A stretch of DNA of 64,000 nucleotides from Dipteris shenzhenensis. Its lineage: Eukaryota > Polypodiophyta > Polypodiopsida > Gleicheniales. The translations under genes and the position numbers were made by a program. The stretch lies in assembly GCA_047967505.1 (NCBI GenBank), contig CM106541.1. The stretch is one strand, 5' to 3'. Position 1 is the stretch's first letter, and each line of letters opens with the position of its first letter. Positions 1 through 13,761 of this stretch are shown one piece after another. The notes under the pieces are model-generated. The model made no database searches. It had not been told where the DNA came from and saw nothing but the letters and a program-made list of their open reading frames with translations.

Positions 1-1594
1 CGAAAGTTTTCATCAAAAAATACGTGTGTGTGTTTTTTGATTCATTTTCAACAAACCTATATATTGTAGGCTTGTATTGTGCACTCTCCCTCTTCCTTCC
101 CTTGACATTTTTACGACATCAAAGCTAATGCATTTGAGAAGAGACACGGCAAGCTTCTCCCAATGAAGAATGAGTGCTCTCCACAATAATACAATAATTG
201 ATATGTTGAGGATCGAGTTTCATCCTTGAACTTTGTGAGGTTTTCTCTTATAATCTTCCTCTGTTGAGACCTTGGCATTCCTTTCATTAGTAGTATGGAG
301 AGAGAGCAGTAACTAAACTCCTAGTTGACAAAGCACTATGAGCAATCATGAGAAGAGTTGCATCCTATTGAGCTCACAATTAGGTGCACTACTCCTTTCA
401 CTCTTTCCAAGATCCTTTGATGTAGTAGGGGGATTGAATGACATGTTGTTTCTTTCAAAGTACTAGAGCCAAGTTAATGAAGACACTAATCTAGGATCAT
501 GAAGTTTAAATGTACATGGGTGGATCCTTGAGAGTCAATTGAGAGGTCTTTGAGACCAAAAGGTATGACTAGATAGAAATACACTTGACTTTTTATAATC
601 TCTAGCATCTAGTTTGTGTTCTTGAATAAAAGGAATGTGAACAAGTCCCCATGTAACACTTGGATGAAGCTGATTACGAATTAGCTGCCTTAGGTGGTGA
701 TGAGGCACACCACCAAGTCTTTATATGTTCCATCTAACAATCCTCATTGGTGAGAGGAAGTAGGGTGGAAGACCATACCCGACCTAGTGGTGCAAATAAC
801 TCCTAGATGCCCTGTATGCAACAGAGGGCCTCATAGAGGGGCTTTTGTAGATTTTGATGTCTCATTTGTAAGGTGGAGTGCTATCTCCTTTACATGTGGA
901 TATAGCCCTTTTTGATATTAGTGTTTTTAATCATAGTCACTAGTACTAGAAGACAAGAGATTCTCGGATGCGAGATTGGCCTCAGATAGTAGGTAGTAGA
1001 CTTATAGAGGAAAGAGCAAAAAAGGTATATAGATTCTTAGATTCAAGAGAACTTTGCTACATTGAAGGCTCAACACTAGGTTTAATTAGATCAAAGAGCA
1101 GAATATGCCTTTCACTCACAAGAGTCTTTTCAGATTCAAATCAGGGAAAGAGTCCGTAGACATTTTTCTCTATTATTGAGCTAAGACACAATAGGAAAGT
1201 GTTTCTTACCCAATTGGCTTAGATGGGGTTTTATAGTCAGATCTTGATAACATCTTACGCATAGCTACAGTTTTTTATGCATCCCTTCTTTTAGTAGATC
1301 TTGACAATCTTGCTAGAGATGATGCCAGATATAGTGTATGTCAGAATATTCCAACATTGATCAAACCAACATGAGAGTCTCACTTGATGCACTTTCAACA
1401 TTTGGAATCTAGGATTGCACTTCATGCCCAAGATCAAGTGTTGAGTCTTGGATGGGTTGTAATCACTTCATGGTAGGGATCCTTGATTTGATACCTTTGG
1501 TAACTACTATTAGTAATGCTATATCATATTAAAGAAAATGCACTATTAATATATTTATTGTATAGCAATATATAGCATCAATTTTAGTACCACC
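1..1594. other. Unassigned AT-rich DNA
   Basis: Only short frames occur here, the longest 63 codons at 968-1159, with no recognisable domain. I see no terminal repeat, primer site or splice-bounded coding stretch. Confidence 0.5.
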
Positions 1595-2075
1595 TATAGC
1601 ATAGTATTGGTACTTGATTTTCGTGGTCTACTAGTCTCTTCCTTTTGCATACAAGGGTTCTCTATTAGGTGAATTATTATCCTCTTGATGTCATTTCTAA
1701 GTGTTGACTTGATAGCAATACCGTTTCCATGTGAATTGGTGCATAGAATTAGTAATTTTATGGGAATAGATAACTACCACATCATAGTGGGAACTACTAG
1801 TTAACACAAAATATATAATGCACATGGATATCAACTATAGCATAGTATTTCTACTTGAATTTTTGTGGTCTACTAGTCTCTTCCTTTTGCATAGAAGGGT
1901 TGTCACTGTGTGAATTAGTACCCTCTTGATGGTATTCCTAAGTATTGGATTTCATAGCAATACCATTTCCATGTGAATTGGTATATAGAATTAGTAATTG
2001 TTTGGGAATAGATAGCTACCAAATCATAGTGGGAACTACTTGTTAACACCATTATATTATGCACATGGATATCGA
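1595..2075. repeat. Imperfect tandem duplication, 241-bp period
   Basis: Two adjacent copies start at 1595 and 1836, each beginning TATAGCATAGTATT. Both contain GTGGTCTACTAGTCTCTTCC and later TAGTGGGAACTACT. They differ by scattered substitutions and small indels, so this is an old duplication. No coding content is evident. Confidence 0.85.
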
Positions 2076-2951
2076 CTTGATTCTTGTGGCTTTATAAAGT
2101 ATAGAAATATATGGTAATGCTATTTTAATGCCAAATATTGCATGAAAATGCTATTTTATTACTACGTGCTACATACCAATGCCATGTCAACATGTGCTAG
2201 TACAAGATTACACTACTTACGTCAACATGTTCTTCCTATGGTAGCCATTCATGAGGTTTTAATTCCTGTGCAAGTACATATAGTGGTCCTAACTAGAGAA
2301 GAATGATGCTAAATGTACTGTAAAACCACTAATAGAGGCAAACTCATGTGACCAAAATATGAATGGGATGTTTTATGTATGAATTCTTGCCAATGTGCCT
2401 ACACACATATTCCTTTTTGTTGGGTTTAAAATTTGAGTCTCTTCAATCCAAAACAATACCACAATGTCTTGCACCTCTTTACTAAGCCTATCAGATGGTA
2501 ACTAACTTTTGCAAGACTCCAAGGGAAACTTTTAGATCATTCATCAGGTTGGCATAAAGAGTGGCTAGATATGGGAAGTTGGCTGTGAGATAGGCCCTGT
2601 CATCTTTCGACAGTTCTTTTTGCTGGTGCGATGGGATCATTAGCTACAAGGGTGGGATGTCAGTTATGTCATGCCTTGCAAATAATAGTGATGGCCTTTG
2701 TAGTATTTAAGGCAACAAACTAGCAATAACCTTGAGGGGAGGACTACCCATGAGGCATACATATGCAATGAAAGCGTCCGTCCTAAGTGCTATAAACCCT
2801 CCAGATGATGGTCTAACTTCTCAAAGAATATGCTAAAGAAGTTGAACTTCACCATTTGTACGGAGTCGCAGAGTTGACTTGGTTTGTAAATCCTTTTTGT
2901 GGCTATTGCGAAGGTCCTTTACTTGGGAATCACTTAGAACAAGGTATAAAT
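2076..2951. other. Unassigned DNA
   Basis: No long frame, repeat boundary or conserved protein motif was recognised on either strand. Confidence 0.4.
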
Positions 2952-3655
2952 ACTTGAGTGATCCAAACTAGTAACCAATCTATAGAAATATGATGACATC
3001 ATTCATCACTTTTCTTTTCTTTATCGCATCATAATCAATTACAATAAAGAAATATGATAGATGCAGTAATTCAATACTACCCTTCTTCAAAGTAAGTTAG
3101 TTGCAAATCTCTTACAAAACCAAGACATCCCCCCTTATTGCTAGTCAGAGAAGAAATCCCATGAAGCCTCTCTAGTTCTCGGTGCCACTAATGGTCCTGC
3201 CATAACTATCACTCAGTTTTTCTTCAAGTTTTTGTCTACTTTGGCTTCAAGATCTCTCTTGTTTAGAGTCCCCTAGACTCTGAAATTTGTATGGAACTTT
3301 ATTGTATAAATCTTTTGTTAATATAAGTACAAAACAATTTTTTGCCCCCAAAAAAAAGATTAATTGTAGTACTATTTTGTATTATCTCCTTTGCTTTTCA
3401 CATTTCTCTTACTTCTGCTTTGTAACTTCTTATAATGTTAAATCATGGAGTTCAAATTTTTTAGATCACATGAGTGATCCAAACTAGGAGCCAATCTACA
3501 GAAATATTTGATAACATCATTCATCACTTTTTACTGTTTATTGCATCATACTAAATCCTAGTAGCATTTTGCATTATCTCCTTTTCTTTTTGCATTTCAC
3601 TACTTCTTTGTATAACTTCTTATGGTGTTTTTATCATGGAATGCAATTTTTTCGA
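2952..3655. repeat. Repeated ~195-bp units, partly tandem
   Basis: A segment beginning TGAGTGATCCAAACTAG occurs near 2955 and again near 3469, each followed by ACATCATTCATCACTTTT. A second segment containing ATTATCTCCTTT and ACTTCT recurs near 3366 and 3561, a spacing of 195 bp. Together they indicate an old repeat block with partial copies. Confidence 0.65.
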
Positions 3656-3892
3656 AACACAAGAAATCTCTATCATTGAGTATACATTTTGACAAATAAT
3701 AATGGAAATGAATTGGCATTGCACACACCTTCCATAGGAACAACTACTATACACACATATAGCCAATGAATCTTCTTCTTCGAATCCCTAAAATAATGTA
3801 CCAACTTTAACATTATCTTCCATTGTCATTTAGTATATGGATCTTGCAATGAAAGAATATTATCTTCCACTGTGCTTCAATGTAATAATCTT

Positions 3893-6929
<3,037 letters not shown>

Positions 6930-7170
6930 AACACTATATTAGGGAACTTGGGAATTTTCAAATAGTTTGGGACTTCCCAATATGGTTAAGACACATGGTT
7001 AAATCTGAACCCATCACTTGAAAGTGGAATCCCATCCAAAACACCATATTAGGGAATCATCCCAAGTCCCACTTTCAAATAAGGGTTCAAGTTTTGGCCA
7101 CATGGTCAAATCTTATCCCCTTACTTGAAAGTGGGACTTGGGAGATTCCCAAATTCTCCAAGATAGTGTT
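6930..7170. mobile_element. Foldback / MITE-like element, 241 bp
   Basis: The ends are perfect 8-bp inverted repeats AACACTAT and ATAGTGTT, flanked on both sides by AAAG (6926-6929 and 7171-7174). Inside the ends the inverted similarity continues imperfectly for about 28 bp (AGGGAACTTGGGAATT against ATTCCCAAATTCTCC). A second internal hairpin has 25-bp arms at 7060-7084 and 7119-7143 with two mismatches. A third related copy of the terminal motif lies at about 7039-7079. The outermost CACTA/TAGTG recalls CACTA transposons, but their usual 3-bp target duplication is not apparent, so the superfamily stays open. There is no coding capacity, as expected for a non-autonomous element. Confidence 0.65.
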
Positions 7171-7251
7171 AAAGCCACAAATGCTTTTAACTGCGTGGAT
7201 GTGTATTGCAAAGGTAGTGTTTTACTTCCTTTTTCAAAAGCCAATATCTAG

Positions 7252-7803
7252 ATGGTAGTATTGATTTTTCTTCCCCTCTTGAGGTTCGCCTTTTACATTT
7301 TTCCCTCATCCCAGCCATCCTCAGAATCTGAGGCTAGTGGATGGGTGAGATTACCTCCATCCACTAGGCCAAACCTTGCCAATACCTCCACTACCCCATC
7401 AATTAGCTCCTCATATTTTGAGAATCATTACTTCTCTCCTAAACTCCATCCCATTAGGCCAAACCTTTCCAATACCTCCACCACCCCATCAATTACCTCT
7501 TCATATTTTAATACCTCCAATTCCATCACCACCACCCCCGCAGACCAGCACAACAACATGTTCAACCCCTTGTAGATTGGACACATTAAGCCTCATCCAC
7601 CTCACTATGGAACCATCCTTTGCCGAGTCCTTGTGGTACAGAAACTGTGCAGTGGGTTCACTCCTCCACAAACAAATCCATCGAGGTCCAAGAAGAAGAG
7701 CTTGTCCGTGACACCAAAGCCGAGGCAAGTGATACCCCCAAAAGCAAAAAGTTACACGAAGCTACATGGTTGGACGAGCAACGTGACATGGAATAAACAA
7801 ATG
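7252..7803 (+). pseudogene. Decayed hypothetical frame with an internal in-frame repeat
   Basis: One frame runs about 183 codons, broken only by a TAG at 7573-7575. It contains two copies of a 30-codon unit, 90 bp apart (starting about 7366 and 7456). Each copy reads RPNLxNTSTTPSIxSSYF. The unit is conserved at protein level with mostly silent or conservative changes, which hints at past selection. After the stop the frame becomes Lys/Pro-rich (SRSKKKSLSVTPKPRQV). No family is recognised. It may be a transposon-borne fragment or a chance repeat-derived frame. Confidence 0.3.
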
Positions 7804-9440
7804 TGAATCGTTGTTTGTCAACAAGGCAATATCTATCAATTACACAATTCTGTGTGGGATTAACCTTTCACAAAAATCGTTCTCATCCGGAATTCATTAC
7901 CAAGGGTCATACTTATTGTCACCGGGGAGGATACGATTGATATTCAATCTGTGATGAAGGAACAATAGATTTTTACATCCAAATGTTTATTTTCTTTTTC
8001 CATAGCTGATACCACATCTAAGTCCAAGGAGAGCCTGGATATGACAGATAATTGTCCGAATAGCCTTAACAACACGCCAGATGGGAAGAGATTTAAGAGG
8101 AAGAGGTCGTGATAGTAGCCCATTTAAAGATTTGGCAAGGAGAAATTTATGAGAGGATAGAGAGGTATACAATTCAGTGCAACCAGCAACGAAACAGATG
8201 TAAATGACCAAGACTCATGTTGGGCATTTGAGAAAGCAAAACTTCTTTGCTTTCAGAAAGGGTGAACTTTTTGGCCCTGCAAGGGTCCCATGTGCATTTA
8301 GGAATAGTTAATAAGAGCCAATGTTTTTGAATTGGTTCATTTGGTCATGTTGACCAAGTGTTAGTTGTGTATAGGTGTGGTTTAGTGAGTGTTAAAGTCT
8401 ATAAGATGTGCGTTAGGGTTTTTTAGGTTTGTTATTGTTTGTATTCTTGTGAGGTCCTAAATGACCTTGTCTTTTCTCCTCCTCCTCCCGATGGCTACTA
8501 CTCTCTGCCCTCCCTCTTCTCCGTCGATCTCCTCTCCGGTGGCTCACCTCTGCTCTACTCTCTCGTGTCTCGCCTCTGTCCGTCGACGTGGTTGCCTTGG
8601 CATTTCCATCGCTACTGGCTTTCTCTCTGACAACTCTGTGTGTGCCTTCTCTTCATGGGCGGCTATGTCTGCTCTTCGTCTGCTAGCGTTTTGTCTTCAT
8701 GTTTCGTGGGTTTCTTTGAGGCTCTAACCAGGCTCTGTGCGAGGTTGACAGTCGAAGTTCAATCTGTGATGGCCACTATTGCCGGTGCAGTTTTTCTCTC
8801 TTGGCCGACTGTGTTGGAGAATGCATGGCTGTCGTTGCATGCAATCTTGGCCGACTATCTTGGAGATCTTCTGGTTGTCATTGCATGCAGATCTGTAACT
8901 TGGTGTTCGCATTTGGTAGATGTTGCTAGTTGTCAAAGTTTGGTATTTCGGCCCTGGCGCATCATCCCATGCAGTTCTGAGGTTTGATGGCTTTGAGGGG
9001 ATTTGCATGCAGATTTGTAATAATATCAAAAATGTAGTTATGACTACAATGACCTACACTAACTTGTCATTTTGTGAATGACTTTGTGCATGTTTGCTGC
9101 AGGTATGCAAGCTGTGGAGGAGAATAAGGACTACATTAGGCAAACATTGTTTTTGTTTTTAGTGTAGATTATTCCATTCCCCACATCTGATGAGCATTTC
9201 TATGCTTTGTCAGAGGCTTTATGGAATTATCAACCATTAACTAGGGGCTTATCGTTTCGGTCAGCTCATAGCTGTACCAAAACGATAATAGCTAGGTCAT
9301 GATACTTGCTTGTGCATGCGAGTCTCATTGTCTTTATTTTTGCATGTCTATTTAAATGTGGTTTCGCTTGCATTCTTCAGGAGTCTTGGTGGTGTGTGCA
9401 TTGAAGCTCTCATCTACTGTGTATGAGTCTTGCCAATGTC
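7804..9440. other. Unassigned DNA with short CT-rich frames
   Basis: Short overlapping frames at 8439-8987 are Ser/Leu/Cys-rich, have no recognisable domain and sit in CT-rich sequence. A plus-strand stretch near 8010-8130 ends with a basic KRFKRKR peptide but has no supported start. Confidence 0.3.
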
Positions 9441-9449
9441 CCTCCCCTA

Positions 9450-10360
9450 GACAGAATAGAAATTTTTGGTCGATTCATCCCACAACCTCTACCACCACGT
9501 CCGCGACGGTGGCCATTGCCTCCATGGCCTCTACCGCCGCCGCCTCTTGGCACAATAGATTGTGGATGCTCTTGATTTCCTTGTATCTGAACATAGGATG
9601 CTCCAGATTTTGCTCATTAGAAGCTAGCCACTGTGGTTGACCCCTTGCACGTTGTCTCTGCCCATTATAGTGGCACCTCGCTTTGTTGTGGGTGTTGGTC
9701 ATGCATATCGCACACCATTTCTGATTGAGCGCGCACTCTATTGTTGAATGTCCCGCATTACGCTAGTGTGTACACCATAGTCCTTTCAAGGCTTTACCAA
9801 TTGAGGCATCATCGGAAGCCCCTAGAGCACCCTCTTTCCTCCTTTAGAGGATTTTTGGGTCTTCTTCTCCACTTCCGAGTTGGTCTCCTCACTGCTGGCT
9901 TCTTTAGAACTCTCTTCGAAAGTGTCAACCTCTGAACTGTTGGCTTGTTTAAAACTCTCTTCGAAACTGTCATCCTCTGAACCTTGATCACTATCATATG
10001 ACTTCTTGGCTTTTTTCGATTTCTTCTTGGCTTTTTCTGATTATTTCTTGGCTTTGGCTTTCCAGGACTTGTGATTCTTGTCCACTCAGTCGTGCATAGA
10101 CTCTCCCGGTGGCACCACTTTCTCCACAATCATTGTGAGCCCCATAGTGACCCGATCCAATGATCTGCCTTGCAATGGTTTGAATGTAGTCAAAGCAGCT
10201 CCACTTTTAGTGGCAAATAAAGCCAAGAGGCGGGAAATTCTCCCATAGTGAGAGCCGGATATGGAAACCCTTCTGGAGCCACCTATACAGATTTCTCTTC
10301 GTAGGCAGCTCAATTTGGTACCCGGGTTCCATCGACAATTGCTGCAATCCCTGCAATAGA
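9450..10360 (-). pseudogene. Gag-like relic with two zinc knuckles
   Basis: On the minus strand a frame from 10313 is interrupted by a TGA after ESMHD and a TAA in the Lys-rich segment. It reads through a basic region (KAKKKSKKAKKSYDSD) into an acidic Glu/Ser-rich linker. Further downstream, in a shifted frame, lie two CX2CX4HX4C arrangements in tandem (about 9640-9785). The second is intact (WCAICMTNTHNKARC). The first has a stop where its second Cys should be (ending RNAGHSTIEC). A Gly/Arg-rich tail follows. Tandem CCHC knuckles after a charged linker are typical of retroelement Gag nucleocapsid, which binds element RNA. No LTR, protease or polymerase is seen next to it, so the family is uncertain. 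Confidence 0.6.
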
Positions 10361-11255
10361 AAAGAGTACATTTACCTAATTATTGATGCTATTATGTAAT
10401 TATTATACTTTCAAAAGCAATTAATTTCCAATTTACAAATATGATATTTTTTAATATTATCTTCTGATATTGTTTCATGTCTAACACTAGGCTAAAACAG
10501 AGCATTTTGTTTTTTTAAGGTGTTTTGTGTTTTTTTAAGGTGTTTTATATCAGTTTAGGAAGCATATACATTATATTAATTTGATGGTGTACTAACTTCT
10601 TTAAGATTACTGCTAGAATTAATAGAAAACAGTTTCATTTTATGTCTTAAACAATTTTTTTATAGTTTCACCGATTCAAGTATATTTTCTACATACATAA
10701 TTTCTAGTTTTTGTATATTGTATGACTAGAGTGTAAATAGTTGCAATTCTCTGTCATTCATTTTCAAGTAGATATAATATAGAATTGTGATAATGCACTA
10801 AAGTAGATATAATATAGAATTGTGATAATGCACTAATTTTACTCAATTTATAGTATTCTGTATAAATTTATGATGGAGATATTAAACAGCTACATTATGT
10901 CTTGAACAAATTTATAATAGTTAGTTTGATGCAACTATATTTTATTCATACTATATTTTTACTTTCTGTAAATTCTATGAAGGTGATAGTAAATAGTCTA
11001 TCTCTATCTGTTTGATTGCAGATTCAAATAAATTAATAGTTCACTTCAAACTTTAGGTTAAAAAACATCTATCGAAGTGTTGTTCTATTTTTCTACAAAT
11101 AAATTTAGTCTTTAAATTTGCACTTTTTCTGACAGCATTAAAAGAAATAAACAACAAAACAAGTAGCGTTGAATGAAATCAATGGAAGTATAGAATAGAA
11201 AACGTTAGAAATGTACCAATGGTTTCTGATTATTGTTTAATTTATTTTTGAACAG
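10361..11255. other. Very AT-rich unassigned DNA
   Basis: AT-rich DNA between the Gag relic and the RPA-like pseudo-exon. Its right part could be intron, because the exon at 11256 is preceded by a T-rich stretch and an AG. A 35-bp tandem repeat at 10766-10835 is listed separately. Confidence 0.4.
10766..10835. repeat. Perfect 35-bp tandem repeat, two copies
   Basis: Two copies starting AAGTAGATATAATATAGAAT at 10766 and 10801 appear identical, indicating a recent slippage or duplication event. Confidence 0.95.
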
Positions 11256-12114
11256 AGGTGTTTATTGTGTCAGATACAAAAAGGAAGAATGTTGTAATTG
11301 AAGAGGCCTCTCCTTCAAGAACTCATGTTGCTAGTCCCTCTTTTATTAATGGTGTTGCCTCTCTTCAAGCATCTTCCCCACCTCCTATTGTCCAAACCAA
11401 AATGTCCAAACCAAAAGTCCTATGAAAAGAGCCTTATTTGAGTCGCCCAATTCTTTTGAAAAGAAGGCAAGGTTTGTAACGGTGAAAGAAGAGAATTCTA
11501 CATCCATTCCATCTATTGATGATGTCCCCTTCCCAGCATTGTATGAGGTAAAAAATTGGGTGAAAGAGGAAAACAATGGACCTGTTGTTAATGCAATCTT
11601 AGTTCTTGACATTGACCTTACTGTTAAGAATGCCATATTTGATGGAAAAGTTCTTAATACCTATGGAACTTTCATGCTCACAAATGTCAACTATCAAAAG
11701 TGCTTGAAAGTTGACCTTGCTGATAGGAAGGGCATAGGTTGTATAACTCTACACATAGAGGAACTCTATTATACTGATTTCATTAGGTTTCTCAATGTGG
11801 GAGATTGTATTCGTGTGACCAACTTCTCATTTTGCACGAAAAATCCTAGGAATGATGATGGCACTACTGATTATAGCATAGCCTATGACCCATCCACTCG
11901 TATTGAGCGTATACATCCTTTTAGTATGGTTTTTAAGATCTATCCTAAGCAAACAATTGCTGAATACAAAGAAAAATGCAAAAATTAGATTAACAAAGGA
12001 GAAGGTAACTAGCTACCCTTAACAACACTAGCAGTCATAAAGCTTGGTGCATCGTATAAGCAACGTGAAGAGCTTATTGTGGGGGATGGGAAGTATCTAG
12101 ACAATCTTATCACA
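11256..12114 (+). pseudogene. Replication protein A OB-fold-like pseudo-exon
   Basis: The stretch is bounded by a likely splice acceptor (TTTTTGAACAG, ending 11255) and donor (GTAAGC, from 12115). It encodes about 280 residues. A low-complexity N-terminal part is followed by a region resembling one OB fold of plant RPA 70-kDa-like proteins (VKNAIFDGKVLNTYGTFML, VDLADRKGIGCITLHI, FLNVGDCIRVTNFSF, DYSIAYDPSTRIERI). RPA large subunits bind single-stranded DNA through such folds. The frame is broken by a 14-bp tandem duplication (GTCCAAACCAAAAT/G, 11390-11417) and by TAG at 11986-11988 and 12010-12012. After the second TAG the frame stays open to the donor. It could be a host RPA paralogue or cargo of a Helitron, which in plants often carries RPA-like genes. 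No Helitron Rep/helicase was seen. Confidence 0.5.
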
Positions 12115-12699
12115 GTAAGCTTCTTTTCCTTTCTGTAACATTAGAACATATCACTTATACAAGCTAGTAACCGAATATGCATTGATTATATTTTTATCTT
12201 TCATCATACTTGCAGTTCACCTTTTGGACCAATAGGCATTAGGGGAGAATTAGGGTCTCCAAAGGGCCCCCAATTAGTGTTTCCTAATTTCAAGGGATTA
12301 GTGAGGTATTTGAGGTGTACCAATGGGAGTGCTCCTTTTTGTGGGGCAATGCCATGTTGAGGTGGAGGGTGGGCAGACCTACAAACATCCCCTATTGGCT
12401 ACTCCTCTTATGTCGGGGACCACTCAAACCATCCCCCCCGCTCAACCCATGCTTGACCCTTCTCCCATATGCACCTCCCCCAAACAAACCTACAAGTCAT
12501 TCAAGAGGTAGTGGGCCCTCTTGGGCGAATTTTCCCCCCTGCTCAGCTTGTTACAGGCCTGCCCCCTCCTCTTCTCTAGTCCAACTCCATTCTCCCTCCA
12601 TTTTTCAAACGTGGGAACTCATTTAGCATCTTCTCCACCCCCTCCTGCTCTGGTCCACTGTCTTTCTCCCTCTCCAGCACCTCCTGTAGCAGCTACTCA
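12115..12699 (+). other. Unassigned, Pro/Ser-coding CT-rich DNA
   Basis: It starts at the putative donor of the preceding pseudo-exon. Short plus-strand frames at 12315-12727 are Pro/Ser/Cys-rich and have no recognised domain. The segment leads into the hAT transposase fragment. Confidence 0.3.
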
Positions 12700-13080
12700 T
12701 TCTCTCTCCATTGTGGCAGTTGTTTAGGCCACCATGGGAGCAAGCTCATAATCCATTGCATAGTGTTGGGTACCCTTTAGACCCCAAGTGGTAGAATATG
12801 AAGCCCGAAGAAATCCCAATCGTTATGCATGAATTTCATAAGGTGGTGCGACAATATTATCCCCACAACCATGAGTTTGCAAAGTGTTGTAAGAGTTAGC
12901 CAAGTATCGATGCAAGGACGGGTTGTTTGCATCAAGCGATGTTCAAGCATTGGCAAAAACTACATCTGCTTGGAAATGGTGGATGATGAATGGTGGCACG
13001 TGTGATCTTCCACACCCAATTGCAATGAGGTTTCTTTCTTAAACATGCTCAAACTCAGGCTCAGGAAAATCTAAGAGTAA
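12700..13080 (+). pseudogene. hAT-family transposase C-terminal fragment
   Basis: Two overlapping frames give the C-terminal (dimerisation) part of plant hAT transposases. The first reads NPLHSVGYPLDPKW, followed by an interrupted helix (EEIPIVMHEFHKVVRQYYP). The second, one frameshift later, reads KYRCKDGLFASSDVQA, then WKWWMMNGGT, then a decayed version of the conserved block that normally reads LSQTCSSSG (here LS-stop-TCSNSGSG). The order (PLH..LNP, Y..K.G.F, WW..G, S.TCS.SG) is that of the family. Stops are TAG at 12792-12794 and TAA at 13040-13042. Upstream catalytic domain, BED finger and inverted termini were not found, so it is a truncated relic. Confidence 0.8.
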
Positions 13081-13508
13081 ATGTGTATGCTTGCTTAACT
13101 CAAATAAAATTACAAGAATGTTGAAAACTATTCAAGTATATTACTAATTCTTGAAGAAGTGTTAACTTAGTTTTAGAATAGAAACACTTACAACAGAAAA
13201 TGAAAGAAACTAAAATTTGTAAATGAGAACCATGGCATTACTGTTTCAAAGAAAGGCTGCATTTTGACATAATACACCAATGCAATTCATAACAACTCGA
13301 AATGAAAACAAAGAGACGTACTGTGTTACAAAATCTATACAGTATGTTAACAAACAATAGTGTACAAACGGACAGAGACACACAGAAAACCACAAAGACA
13401 AAGAGAACTAGATGAAGAACAACAAAACGACCGAACAATCAGAAGACTATCCAAGGTTGAACGAACAAAACACTGCCCTTCTTTGATACCATCCTACATT
13501 CTTTGGCA

Positions 13509-13520
13509 TGGTATCAGAGC
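13509..13520 (+). other. Copia-type primer binding site (initiator tRNA-Met)
   Basis: TGGTATCAGAGC, the same 12-mer that follows the left LTR of element B at 18095. It is preceded by TTTGGCA, a possible LTR end. No matching second LTR was found, so this marks the 5' part of an otherwise unidentified copia relic. Confidence 0.6.
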
Positions 13521-13761
13521 AAGTTTAGCCAAGCTAAGCCTAGATTAGGTTTAGGTCATTGAGAGAGAGATCCAATAATCCTTAGGTAGTTAGAGATTTC
13601 CGTTCTTTGAGAGAGAGATGCTTTTCTTTGTTCTCTTTAGATGAGAGAAATTCTTTGATCCGCGTTGAGATTTCATTGTTAGGATTCCATTTCATCCTTT
13701 GAGAAATCTCATTCAAGAGAGTGTGTTTGTTTGACTCACAAGCGCCAAATCCAAAAGTGCT

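Noticed and set aside
8439-9029. Overlapping frames rich in Ser, Leu and Cys
   Set aside because: CT-rich composition, frames on both strands, no motif.
13201-13508. Left LTR partner for element A's 3' LTR
   Set aside because: No similarity to 23711-24000 despite the primer site at 13509, so the two belong to different elements.
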